Source of the DNA: Chrysomallon squamiferum
Taxonomy: Eukaryota; Mollusca; Gastropoda; Neomphalida; Peltospiridae
Direction of reading: 5' to 3'
Assembly (NCBI GenBank): GCA_012295275.1
Contig: CM022674.1
Coordinates: 8,065,760 to 8,129,759, forward strand
DNA: 64,000 nt
Under the pieces are notes generated by a model. That model saw only the letters and a list, made by a program, of their open reading frames with translations. It ran no database searches and was not told the origin of the DNA. The translations under genes and the position numbers were made by a program. The stretch's first letter is position 1. Every line of letters starts with the position of its first letter. Of this stretch, positions 1 through 17,954 are shown piece by piece.

Positions 1-327
1 GACAATATTACGAAGAAGTAGAGAAATATTCAAGTAACTGTATCTTTACCTATTTTTTTTTTTTTAAATGGATGCAAGGACGCATACACTCTACAACTAT
101 ATGCGTCTCTCGTGTAGTTCTGGTATTTATCTTAAAGATATTTTATAATAAACATCCATAAATACGTTCTGAAATTTTATTTTCAAAGAAAGATAAGAAA
201 ATAATGTAGAACAGGTTGAACAGACCGCATTACAAGACGCATGGAGAAAGATTAAAATAGAACAAGTCGAATGATGCATGCCGCTGAAAGAAGAATGGAA
301 AACCTCATACTGTTGTGACTGACTCAC

Positions 328-5993
<5,666 letters not shown>

Positions 5994-6360
5994 ACTGATA
6001 CAGACTCTTAAAATTGTTTAAACACCTCGCTGGCATCGCGTTTTAGAAATATTCCAAAAGACGAAGTCGCACTGACATGTACAGACGAACATTCACGTGA
6101 ACGGCTTTCTCAAACACATGCACGTACATTGCGCAGTTACAAGATGAACGGAAAGCAAACAAAAACTGACTACCGACCCATTTCCATCGCTGTTGCTTCT
6201 CTAGCGTACGGATGCTAATATTAGCACCTCGCGCAATCTCCCGGATAAGATTTCAGTAACAGCGGTAAACAACAAAGCGGGTTTTAGAAACAAGTAAAGC
6301 TAGTCATTAACGATGGTCACGTGATATAGACTGAAGTACGGATAAATAATTAAAGTGCAG
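5994..6360 (-). promoter_or_regulatory. Probable promoter and 5' leader of the Arf-like gene
   Basis: This stretch just upstream of the Arf-like start codon is visibly richer in G, C and CpG than its surroundings. It contains a CACGTG E-box in the context GGTCACGTGAT at about 6315-6325, the type bound by USF and MiT/TFE factors. The whole block is missing from the duplicated flank copies further right, as is exon 1. No TATA box is obvious, and the transcription start cannot be placed. Confidence 0.4.
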
Positions 6361-6501
6361 GAAGTAAGCTGTCATTAAAAAAAAGAATATGTTTAAACAT
6401 AGTTTATTTTGTATGTATATCAGTGTTTATATACAGAGGACATTTTATAAAACACGTTTTATATTTCATGTCTGCGTAAGATAGAGTTCTGACTTCATGT
6501 G

Positions 6502-6504
<3 letters not shown>

Positions 6505-6568
<64 letters not shown>
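6505..6568. repeat. (GA)n microsatellite
   Basis: About 32 uninterrupted GA units between the Arf-like promoter and the 3' side of caspase copy A. The later array flanks lack it, along with the rest of the 690-bp block around Arf exon 1. Confidence 0.95.
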
Positions 6569-6571
<3 letters not shown>

Positions 6572-7086
6572 AAGTACATTTAGAAAAAAAATTCTAAACT
6601 ATTTATAATTGGATAAAATACAAATACATGTAGTCTTCACATATTTTATTAGTATTTCTAAAAGTTAAAAAAATTAAAAATACAGTACATTAATAAAAAA
6701 AAAATATTCAATATATAATTATTTTAATATTAAAGCTTCATATTTAATGACCTGAAAAAACGTCACACGTATAAATTAATTTAAAATTACAAAGTACATC
6801 AAACCTTTCACACTACAACTTGTTTCTTGGAAACTGTCGTAAAAAATTACAAAAATATGTCACCAGATAGATGAAGTTATAAAGCTGAATCCAATATTTT
6901 TTGTTCCTCTCTACAACTCGTTTATTAAAAGTTTTCCAATGCATTCTCCCATGTTGAAAATATAAAGATTCTTGACACATTAGACACTCTGCCACTATTT
7001 TAAATAGAACTGTCAGTTATTTTTTTAACCAAGTTTTTTTTTTCACTGTGATCTTAATCATATACACTGTGCCTTGTATTCATAGT

Positions 7087-9368
7087 TTAAAAGAATATTT
7101 TTTTTAAAATCCAACTAAAAATAATGATTATGATGAATATTATCATGTCAGCGTAATGTTTCCAAAACCATTCCACTAAGAAAACACTTCCTTCTTTTCC
7201 TCCTCTGTAAGAAACATGCCCTGTAACACAGAAAACAAGTTAAATGTAAAGCTGTAAATAAAATAAATATAATGGTAAAGCTGTTACTTGATAGAAATAA
7301 AGTAAGTTAAAATGGTAAAGTTCTAAATAAATTAAACTGCAAGGTAAAGCTGATACATACAAAACTGAAAATATAATGCAGTAACTAATATTAAAAAGTC
7401 ATTTATATATATTTTTCTAAAATTTTGTATTCCACATTACAGAAAAAAAAAAAAGATATAAAAATTAAAATTAAATGGTAAAAAATATCACATAACTTTG
7501 GCAGTCTGGCCATTGTGCTGTCCTGTCAAAGCTATTTAATGTTTTGTATGATTAAAAAACCAAACAACAAACAAACAAACAAATTCGTGGTTTCACTGAT
7601 TTTATTTTAGTTTCGTATATTATTTATATTACAACTGTAAAATGCATCTTTTATTTGTTTTATAAATCATCAAACTATATTCAGCTTAATTCTGTGTTCT
7701 TGTTTTATTTCATTTTAGGCATCCAATCTTATTTCATAACAAAGTATGTATAAAACAAAAGAGAACACTTTAAAAAAAATTGGTTATCATGGTCTATATT
7801 CGTGGCATCATCTCTTTGAGGGCAGATTAATTCGCTCTAAAGTTTCATTTTTTTCAGAATAATGAAGCTATCTGTACACTAGATGTGCAATGTTGAGAAG
7901 ATGCAAAAATGGCTACATTCAGACATTTTTGTTATTCTGTGTTATATCTGATAATAAGTCAACAAAAACAACAAAATAATGGCTTTGAATGTCAAAGAAT
8001 TTTTATCAAGTTATTTATACATGCAGACACAAAAATGTTTAAATAACAAAATGTATATGAAAAGATAAATGGTATTGTAGTATACTGTTGTTATTTACCT
8101 TGTATTGCAAAAATCATGTCACTTTGGTCTGGTCGACAGGTGATGTTTGACAGCTCCTCACAATTTCCCTGTGCAACATCATCTGCTACAACATCATTAC
8201 ATTGTGAAGCAGAAGCACAGCCCTTGTCCTCAGTACCTGCAATTACATCATTAATTTATACACTCTGTATTCTTCTTTTATTTTAATATCAATCTTCTAT
8301 TGATATTCTAAACCTATACTACAGCTATCTCCATATATTCTGAAAAGAAATGAATAAAAATAATAAGGAAAAAAGAAGGAACAACAAAGAACGCCTGTAT
8401 TTAATAAGTGAATCACACCTGAAATAATGGCTGGATGACTTTCTTGTACTGCGGACATTCCTTCACTCAGAGCTGACTCCATTACTTGTGTGTTTTTATG
8501 ATCTAAAAAAATAAAAATTAATAAAAATAATAAAAACGGACACATCAGCTGAATGAAAGTTTCAAACTTGAAACTACATGTATTAATCAGAAATTGAATA
8601 AAATAAAATAAAATGAAATAAAATAAAATAAATAAATAAATAAATAAACAAATACAGAAATAAATTAATAACTAATTAACTAAAGAAGTCAATCAAATCA
8701 GTAAGTCAATACATAAAGTAAAAATGAGAAAATAAAGAAAAACAAAAGCTGAATAATTGTATCTTACCTGTATTAAATGTGTTATTACCTGGGTTACTTT
8801 CTTGTACTGGTACAGGAATCCCTTCTATGCCCTGATACTCCATTACTTGACGTTCATCATGATCAGATGACCTCTCTTCTCTCACTTTATATTCATTTTT
8901 CCTGATTTCATCAGCACAGTGTTGGTGACCAGTATCAATCAAACAAGATATAAAATCTTCATATGCCTCTTTTGGTCGTCTGTTCAGATCAGAAAGTAAC
9001 ATCTGAACTTGTTGAGTTCTTGTTTTGCAGGGCTTAAAATGATAAATTTCAAAATTATTTCAAACTAATTGTCATCAGTGACAATGTTTATGCAAAGATT
9101 CATCTGAATATATCAGCCTCCACAACCAAACAAGATTGTTATTTTAAGTTACAAATAAAGCTACAACATGAAACCATAAACAATTACATAGCTCCTTAGT
9201 AAATTTCTAAAACATATTTATGTCATAAAAATAAACAAAATAAAACAAAACAACCCCCTCCAAAAACCAAACAAAAAATAAATACAATAAAATAAAATAA
9301 TAAATAAATAAAACAGCTAAAAATAACAACAAATTTTGAAAAAATAAATGCTAATAATGCTGCTGCTG

Positions 9369-9399
<31 letters not shown>

Positions 9400-9664
9400 A
9401 CTACTACTACTACTACTACTACTACTAATAAATAATAAAAATGTAAACAAAAAATAAAGGGAATAAATAAATTAAAAGCAGATGTTTAAAAATATTCTTA
9501 GTCGTGTGTGATGAAGAGAGAAATAATACCATCATCATAGGCTCCAACATCATTTCTGTAAAGATTCCTTTAACTAGAAGTTCATTCCAAAGAGTATCTG
9601 GTATGATATTCTCTATGAGAAACAGACGAGATAGAAAAAGAGCCTCTTTCTGAATGTCATCCAT
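7087..9664 (-). pseudogene. CARD-caspase copy A, catalytic p20 exons deleted
   Basis: Exons 9530-9664, 8789-9032, 8419-8502, 8099-8236 and 7087-7220 join in phase into a 244-residue frame. Exons 1 and 2 encode a CARD (starts MDDIQKEALF; second half LLSDLNRRPKEAYEDF). Then come linker exons and a stub of the p10 subunit (GHVSYRGGKEGSVF). The exons for all of p20, with catalytic His and Cys, are absent. The intron sequence after the linker exon passes directly near 8,340 into the intron that follows exon 3 in the other copies. The p10 exon has also lost 24 bp and its GT donor, so translation reads into intron and stops at 7087-7089, and the usual terminal exon is missing. It cannot be a protease. 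Either it makes a CARD-linker product or it is a pseudogene; the preserved frame across the deletion favours not dismissing the first. Confidence 0.75.
9361..9428. repeat. Triplet microsatellite (TGC)n(TAC)n in copy A intron 1
   Basis: A few TGC triplets are followed by about 20 ACT/CTA triplets with one interruption. The minus-strand reading frames here are low-complexity Ser/Val/Ala runs, not genes. Confidence 0.9.
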
Positions 9665-10090
9665 AATGGAATAACAAATATCCTAGTTGTCTGAATATGA
9701 TTTCGAAAGTAATTAAAAACAGAAAATAATAAGAGTTAAATATCTACTTAACAGGTTGTCAAACAGAAAATCGAAACTCATAGAGGGGCTTTCCCAAATA
9801 AAATCCTGTCCCAGCATGTGTTTTAGAACCCATTTGGTCGTATTGCGTCAGTACATATAACAGACGCAATTTAGGAGATACTTATTCTAATTTCATTTTT
9901 GGGGGTAGGTTAAAGATGTGCAAACTATGAGAAGAAACCAGCAACAAGCCAATAAAGGATACTGATTTTTATTTGAACTTTTATCACGACAGGAAACAAG
10001 TATATGCTTATTAATCGATATTTAATATGAATTTTAATATTATTATGATTTATGGTTGACATTTATCCTCAAAATTAATTTCATTTGGAA

Positions 10091-10126
<36 letters not shown>

Positions 10127-12850
10127 TTTCAGATAAATTACAATACATTAACTTCAGTTATGTTTAGTCTAATAGCTTAAGGAATTATTTTGTCTTTTTT
10201 ACTAGTAAATTATTTCTTTTTAGAGGAAGTTCTTCCATCAACGAGGTAGAAAATAGATTACACCTGAAGGAATGGACACAGTGTTGCAGCTATAGGTTTC
10301 GTAACTTTAAAACAAATTACGATGAAGAAAGTTGTTCATTTATTATCTGTGGTAAATTTGAAACAGTTGTGGCCATCTCGGTTGATGTGCAGTTTGTTAT
10401 TGCAGTTGGCTGAATAAATTTCTTTCAGGAGCGTTTGTTTTATTTTTTTATTTTACAGTAAGAACGATGTATCTAACATTCATTTCATTTTTTTTTAATT
10501 TTTTTAATAAGAACGAACGTAAATTACCAGTTTTTAATCATATTAATAGTGAACGTTAACTTTCCAGATTTAGATCTTGTACATCTTGGACAGTGATATT
10601 TAATTACGTTACATCTTAAAGGATTAGAAAAAAGTTAAAATATCCAGAAATGCGAAGATCCAGAGTTTCATAGTCTGGAACGACTTTTTTTTTATTTCTG
10701 GGACTTTTTTCCATCTGGGGAGGGCAGTTATGTCTCACCGCTAGAGCTGTGAAATCTGTTCAGTGATGCACGTTAGAGATTCTTTTCTGTTAAAAACTAA
10801 CTGCTCCATAAAACAATCCAAGGGTCCGCTTGTTACCAACTGAGGGGTTGCGACATGGACTGAATACTCGCCATATTTTTGACCCATGTTTATGACCCCT
10901 TTGATACAAAAACAAACTGAGTTTTGTAAAAGTGTAATTACTGTAATATAAAGTAGATATCCTTTATTTAAACAAAGCTAAACATTAGGCAAACAAAGTG
11001 TAAACAAACTGCACTTAGGTGCTGCCAGGTACACGATAACATGTGTAGACGATGTGTAACTGGAAGTTTGGTCGTATTGTAACTTTCAGCTTTCCATCGT
11101 GGGTCGTGCGTTTGGAAATCACTGGCTAGAGGAGAAATTACTTCTTATTTCTCTAGCCTAGCGTAAAGCCTATACACGTAAATCTTTCTACTTACTTGAT
11201 GAAAACTCTTCTGTTGATTGTGCTTTAGAAAGTTGCACTTTTTTTTTATGTCGCTCTGCGACTAATTCAATAAGACAATGCAAAATGTTCGCTATGTGTA
11301 TTTATGCCGACTTCTGCTTTTGACACTAAAACTAAACGAGTGAATTCACTTAGGTATCAACACACACATTTATTATTAGTACTGTATTGTTTTGTTACTA
11401 CTACTACTACTCTACCACTACTACTACTATTTTATTTATTTATTTATTTTTACATTTAATTTCTTTTAGAAGGTCAAAGAAAGTTCAGACTACAGCTGCA
11501 GGACATATTGTTAAAATCAGGAATTTCTTGTATAAATGTCTGATAAAGTCTCGAAGCAGAGCTAATTACGTCAGCAATTACTGATTTAAATAATTATTAC
11601 TGATCAATACGTTTTTATAAACTTTTTTCCAGAATAAGATAAACGTATTATGAACTTTATTTTACCTTTTATAACAATGGTATAAGACTTTGGGATATAT
11701 ACATTTGATGGAAATTTAGTTTTGTTAGTAAATCATTTAATCTGAGTTGATTTTGTTTTGTACAGATGGGTATGTGTATCTTACAGACTTTTCAGGTATG
11801 GACATTTATTAGGAATGTTTTATCTTTATACATAATTTTTTTAAACTTAATTATACCTACGTTAGTTTATTCATACCTGACTTAGTCAGTGTACTTGAAA
11901 ATTAATGTTATTTCGTTTCTTTTCTGTCCAAGCAAACATTGCCCTCCCGTCAACTCGCGCCTCTGTAAAACTTCTCTAATGTCGGCTTTTTGGAGAAGCG
12001 AACCACAGTACTAATGAACCTTTTTTTTCACTCGTGAAATTAGCCGTGTCACAAAGAAAATATAGCGATCTGCAGTCTGCCTATGACTGTGGTGTATCTC
12101 ACATAATTTCTCTGTCAAACACACAAACACATACACACACAGAGAGAAAAAAAAGAAAGACAGAAGAGAAAGAAAGGAAGAGAGAAAGAGAAGGAAATCA
12201 ATCTAAAAAATACAGGTAAAAAATAATAAACTATATGATAGTAGAGCATGCTTGCTGTAAATTACATGATTTAAATATGCCTATAAATAAATAAATAAAT
12301 AAATATGTAGTATTATTGTTGTTGCATTTTTCTTTCTCTCTTACATATTATTATTTTTAATTTTTTCACTATAATCCTTATTATAACTATTTCGATCATA
12401 AAACTATATTACTTTATATGACTGAGTTAACTGTCCTAACATGTTTTACTTTAACATTTAAAAAACACACTGAAGAGATCACATTGCTAGAACGTTAACG
12501 CCATGTCAGAATTTAGATTTGTTGATTGAGTATACTCTGTAGTACTGAAATTCTTAACTATTTATAAGTGGATACAATTTGCAAATACATGGAGTCTTCA
12601 CATATTGTATTATTATCATTATCATTATTATTATATTGTATTTTTTTAAATTAAAAAAAACAAACCAACAACAACAAAACAACACTATATTAATAAAAAA
12701 GAAAGATTTAATACATCATTTTGTTTAACATATTATTTTAATGTTAATGTTTCATATTTTGACATTTTACTTTTTATGATCATTTTGTTAATTATTTTGT
12801 TTCTTGGAAGCTGTTGTAAAAATCTGTATGTGGGTGTGATCATTTAGTTT
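9665..12850. repeat. Array flank 1, between caspase copies A and B
   Basis: The 5' flank of copy A is related over its length to the flanks at 17.53-20.43 kb and 22.54-25.50 kb, and more distantly to 1.37-5.89 kb. It starts with the conserved promoter-proximal block. It also holds two plus-strand open stretches, near 10,220-10,413 (ending GTTGGCTGAATAAATTTC) and 11,387-11,584. Both recur in the other flanks, and both are broken or degraded in the Arf-intron copy. I see no sign that they are exons beyond AG-like sites in front of them. Confidence 0.75.
9843..9850 (-). promoter_or_regulatory. ATF/C-EBP-like element upstream of copy A
   Basis: TGACGCAA on the minus strand, about 180 bases upstream of the copy A start. 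It lies inside a block conserved upstream of all four caspase copies (plus-strand landmark CATTTGGTCGTATTGCGTCA). The match to an ATF or C/EBP-ATF composite site is by motif only. Confidence 0.4.
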
Positions 12851-13122
12851 TAAGCCAATCAATTTTTTTTCTTTTTATCACTTTTGGTCAAAATTTTATT
12901 TTTTGTTTCTGACCAATAAACAAAATATATATATTTTTTTTTTTTAATTTTTGGCATTCAATTTTGTTTTTCTTTAGTTAAAATGAGGTTCTAGCATCTT
13001 GAAAACTAAAAAACAAACATTTTTAATTGAAAAACATCTAGTCAGGATTGAAAAACCATTTCTTTGTCAGCTGATTCAGTGGAGAAGGTAAAGTTTTAAA
13101 ACCTTTTTTATGCTGAAATTCA

Positions 13123-15956
13123 TCAACAATTTTTTTTGTTTACCTGAAAACAAACAAACAGAAAAAAAATTAAATGCTTTTCAGAAATATTATTAATGAA
13201 ACTAATCAAGTATTTGACAAATTTAACTTACTAAATTGAAAAACAATAATATTAGTGACTAACTTACTAATTTGACAAACAATATTCGTGACAAATTGTC
13301 TAATTTGACAAACAACAATATTAGTGACAAATTGATAATCTGGCAAATTATTAATTAGTTACAAATGTATTGACCAGTTTTTTAATAATTAAACAAAAAA
13401 TATCATTTGTCCTCCATTCTACAGGGAAATATTTTTTGTTCATCTCTACAAGTCTTTTATCAAAGGTTTTCCTATATATTCTCCCATCTTGAAAATATAA
13501 AGATTCCTTGACATTAATTTAAATAGAATCACCATTTACTTTTTCACCACGTTTTCTCTCTCATTATGATCTTAATGATATACACAGTACCATGTATTCC
13601 TAGCTCAAGATTATATTAAACTAAAAAGATGACTAAAAGTAATGATTACCATGATTAACATGTCAGCTAGATGTTCCTGACGCCATTTCTGTGAGAAAAC
13701 ATCAACCAGGGCATTGATGAAAACACTTCCTTCTTCTTCATTTCTGTAAGAAACATATCCTGTAACACAGAAAACAAGTCAAATGTTAAGTTGTAAATAA
13801 AATAAATGTAAGGTGAAACTGTTATGTGTCACTACTGACTGTTTGAATTTAATATTAGTTATTGATTAGTGAATTGAAGTTTACAATCTTCTTTACTCTT
13901 ATTAAGAGTTAAATGTAAAGCAGAATATATTCAGCATAATTCTGTGTTCTTGTTTTGTTTCTTTTCAGCCATCCAATCTTATTTCATAACAAAGAATGCA
14001 TAATAACAAAAGAGAACATTTAAAAAATTTGGCACCATTAGTTTGACAGAAGATTAATTCGCTCTAAAGTTTCATTTTGTGTTGTCATAAAAATAAAGCT
14101 ATCTGTACACTAGATATGCAATGCTGTAAAGATGCAAAAATGGCTTCATTCAGATATTTTTGTTATTCTGTGTTATATCTGATAATAAGTCAACAAAAAC
14201 AACAAAATAATGGCTTTGAATTTCAAAGAATTTTTATCAAGTTATGTATCCATGCAGACACAAAAATGTTTAAATAACAAAATGTTTATGAAAAGATAGA
14301 TGGTATTGTAGTGTACTGTTGTTATTTACCTTGTGTTGTAGCATGTGCAAAAATCATGTCACTTTGGTAGTGGCGAGGAGTGATGTTTAACAGCTCCTCA
14401 CAATTTCCCTGTGCATCAACATCTGTTATCCTCAATAACTGCAATTACAACATCATTAAATTATACACACTATATTCTTCTTTTAACATTCTTGTATTGA
14501 TTGATATTCTGAACCTATAAACAGCTACCTCAATATAGTATTCCCCCGAATTATTATTATTATTGTCCTACTACTATTACTATTACTGTTATTATCACTA
14601 TTATTACAACTATTATTTATACATAATCATCATTATCTGTATTTTTTATCATTTTTCATTATTTTTAATTTTATTTTATTTTTCATTATAATTTTAGTGA
14701 TTTGTTTTATTTTAAAATCTGAACCTTTTACTTACAGCTATCTCCGTATATTCTTAAATCTTAAAATTATTATTATTATTATTATTATTATTATGTTATT
14801 TTTTTTTTTTTTTCACTATTTTTTTATTTTTATTTTTTAACAACATTTTACATACCTCCACGACAAGCTTGTATAATAAAGAATTTAGGTTTCCCCTCTA
14901 GTTCTGGACACATCCTGTTACCAAACCAACTTTTGAGATCATCCACTGTGATGTAGTTGTAAGGTACATTCTCAGACACATATCCATCAGTGCCAAAAAT
15001 TTTGTCACCATGGTCACCATGTGAAAGAATGACCACTACCAAAGAATCCACAATTTTGTTGTCTGGATGCTTAGAAAACTCTTTAAGTCGTCTTTCCATT
15101 TCCTGTGAGAAATAACATTACTGATTCACACAGAAAGAAAACAAAAGAATAATTTCTGAATTTAGAAAATTGACTTTGACACTGAATCACTGCTGAATTT
15201 TACTATTATTAATTTAACTTTACTATTATTAATTTTTATAAAATTTAACTTTGTACAAGGAAAACAACTAGTAACAGGTTAAATTCACTAAAACATAACA
15301 GCTTAAATTCTTCAAATTGTTTATTGCTTTTTGAATAATAATGAATCCATAGATATAGATGGAAAAATTTAATGTAAATAGTATATAAACATTTTAAAAT
15401 TCACTTAATAAAATTGAGAATATCTCTTAACATAAGTAATAATTTTGAATTCTAATTTTGTTTTATTAAAGGATTGATTAGAAAAATAATAATAATAGTA
15501 ATAATAATAAAAAGGAACTTTCATACTATGCAACCAAAATGTTTGCTTTTATATATATATATACATATTTTCTTAAATTCAGACAAATAATTGTATACTT
15601 CTGCAGGAAATCAATATTTGTAACTAACCTTAATAAAACAAAACAACACAACACACACAAAATTAAGAACAATACCTTTGCTTTCAGATCTCTGTCAGAA
15701 CATACAGAATACCCCAACATAAAAAAGAGTTTTGACAACTTTTGACAATCAACATCAGTGCCATTACGTTTATCAAGGCTGTCAAAGTTATCATTGTTTA
15801 CAATGTATACAAAACCCCTTGGTTCAGACTCCATTCTATAAACATCCTGAAAAAGAAAGGTATTTTAATATGTATTTTAAAAATGTTATACATTTTGATA
15901 GTCACTTTTATGCTTCATTGTCAAATACACTTAATATTTATTAATATTAAAGACTA

Positions 15957-15993
<37 letters not shown>

Positions 15994-17528
15994 TAGAAGT
16001 AATTTGTGTACTCACATTTCCCAAAACACAATTGTAATGGTACGCAACAAAGCTAACTTTAAAGTAAGAATGAAGAATACATAAATATTCTTCTGTACAC
16101 ACACACACACACACACACACATGTGTGTGTGTTATTCTGAATTATGTCAGTACAGATACAAACATGAAGTAAGTTTTTCAAATGTCATGACATTAAAATA
16201 TCTGCTGAATTGATATAATAAATATTTAAAAAATAATTTAAATAAATATAAAAATAAAGAAAGAAGAAAAGAGATGAATAAAAGTAATAAGGAAAAAAGA
16301 AGGAACAACAAAGAAAACCTGTATTTAATAAGTGAATCACACCTGAAATACTTGTTGGATGACTTTCTTGTACCGGGGACATTCCTTCACGTTGATCACA
16401 CTCCATTACATGTGTGTCTTCAAAAAAAAAAAAAAAAAAAAAAAAAGACATCATCTGAATAAAAGTATCAAACTTGAAACTACACGTATTAATCAGAAAT
16501 TAAATAAATAAATAAATGTATTAAAATGTAAAAATAAATAATTTAGTAAATAACTAAATAAAATAAAATAAAATAAACAAATACAGAAATAAATAAATAA
16601 ATAAATAAATACTGAAATAAATTAATAACTAACTAACTAAGTAAATAAATAAAAAAATCGATAAATAAAGTAAAATAAGGAGAAAATAAAGAAAAACAAA
16701 AGTTGAATAATTGTATCTTACCTGTATTAAATGTGTTATTACCTGGGTCACTTTCTTGAACTGGAGCAGGAATCCCTTCTTGTCGTTCACCATGACCAGA
16801 TGCCCTCTCTTGTCTCACTTTATATTCATGTTTCCTGATTTCATCAGCACAGTGTTGGTGACCAGTATCAATCAAACAAGATATAAAATCTTCATATGCC
16901 TCTTTTGGTCGTCTGTTCAGATCAGAAAGTAACATCCGAATTTGTTGAGTTCTTGTTTTGCAGACCTTGGAAAGTTAAATTTCTTAATTATTTCAAATTA
17001 TTTGTCATCAAACATTATGACAATGTTATGCAGATTCACATGAATATATCAGCCTCCATGCAACCAAACAAGACTGTTATTTTACTTGTCATACTTTAAG
17101 TTACAAATAAAGCTATAACATGAAACCATAAACAAGTACATGTAACATAGCACCTCAGTAAATTTCTAAAACATATTTCTATCATAAAAACAAACGAAAT
17201 AAAAATAACAAACCCCCCCCAAAAAAAATAATAAATTGTAAAAAAAGAAAGAAAGGAAAAAGAAAAAGACAAAAATGAAGAAAATAAAATTGTAAATAAC
17301 TAATAAGAAAGAAATAAAGAAACGAAATAAATAAATTAAAAGCAGATGTGCAAACATATTTTAAGTCGTGTTTGATGAAGAGAGAAATAATACCATCATA
17401 GGCTCCAACATCATTTCTGTAAATATTCCTTTAACTAGAAGTACATCCCAAAGAGTATCTGGTATGATTTTCTGCACAAGAAATAGTCTAGATCGTAGAA
17501 GAGCCTCTTTCTGAATGTCATCCATCAT
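13123..17528 (-). CDS. CARD-caspase copy B, frame damaged in p10
   Basis: Nine exons parallel copy D: 17394-17528, 16743-16965, 16343-16417, 16016-16056, 15676-15846, 14856-15102, then 14330-14422 or 14438, 13650-13759, and 13143 downward. The protein has a CARD (about residues 1-95), then p20 with SHGDHGDKIFGTDG (catalytic His) and the active-site pentapeptide QACRG, then p10 with GYVSYRNEEEGSVF. Three things are odd. Exon 3 has lost the usual acceptor to a poly-T tract but can use GAAG nine bases on, still in frame. The linker exon's normal acceptor (exon from 14438) gives a stop codon, whereas an AG 16 bases later (exon from 14422) restores frame. The terminal exon has eight A where D has seven, which gives VNKKNC then stop and removes about 30 residues. 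With the rescued acceptor the product is 371 residues and lacks the p10 C-terminus. It is a caspase by family; activity is doubtful. Confidence 0.8.
16096..16133. repeat. (AC)n-(TG)n inverted microsatellite
   Basis: An AC run is followed directly by TGTGTGTG, so the two halves can pair as a hairpin. It lies in the intron between exons 3 and 4 of copy B. Copies C and D carry longer TA/CA tracts at the matching place. Confidence 0.85.
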
Positions 17529-17923
17529 CAAAATGATTACGAATAAATTAAAAAAGAAAATAATTAAGAGTTAAATATCTGCTTAACAGATTAATCAAAT
17601 AGGAAGTCGTAATACGGGCTTCCCCCAGTAAAAATAGCTCCATTTAGAATTGTCTCAACAGTTTTAGAACCCATTTGGTCGTATTGCGTCAGTACACATA
17701 ACGAACGCAATTTGGGAGATACTTATTCTAATTTCATTTTTGGGGTTAGGTTAAAGATGTGCAAATCATTCTAAAGATGTACAAACTGTGAGAAGAAACC
17801 AGCAACAAGCCAATAAAGGAGACTGATTTTTATTTGAACTTTTATCATGACAGGAAACAGTCGATATTTAATGTACTGACTTTTATTATTATTATGAAAT
17901 ATGGTTTACATTTATCCTCAAAA

Positions 17924-17954
<31 letters not shown>

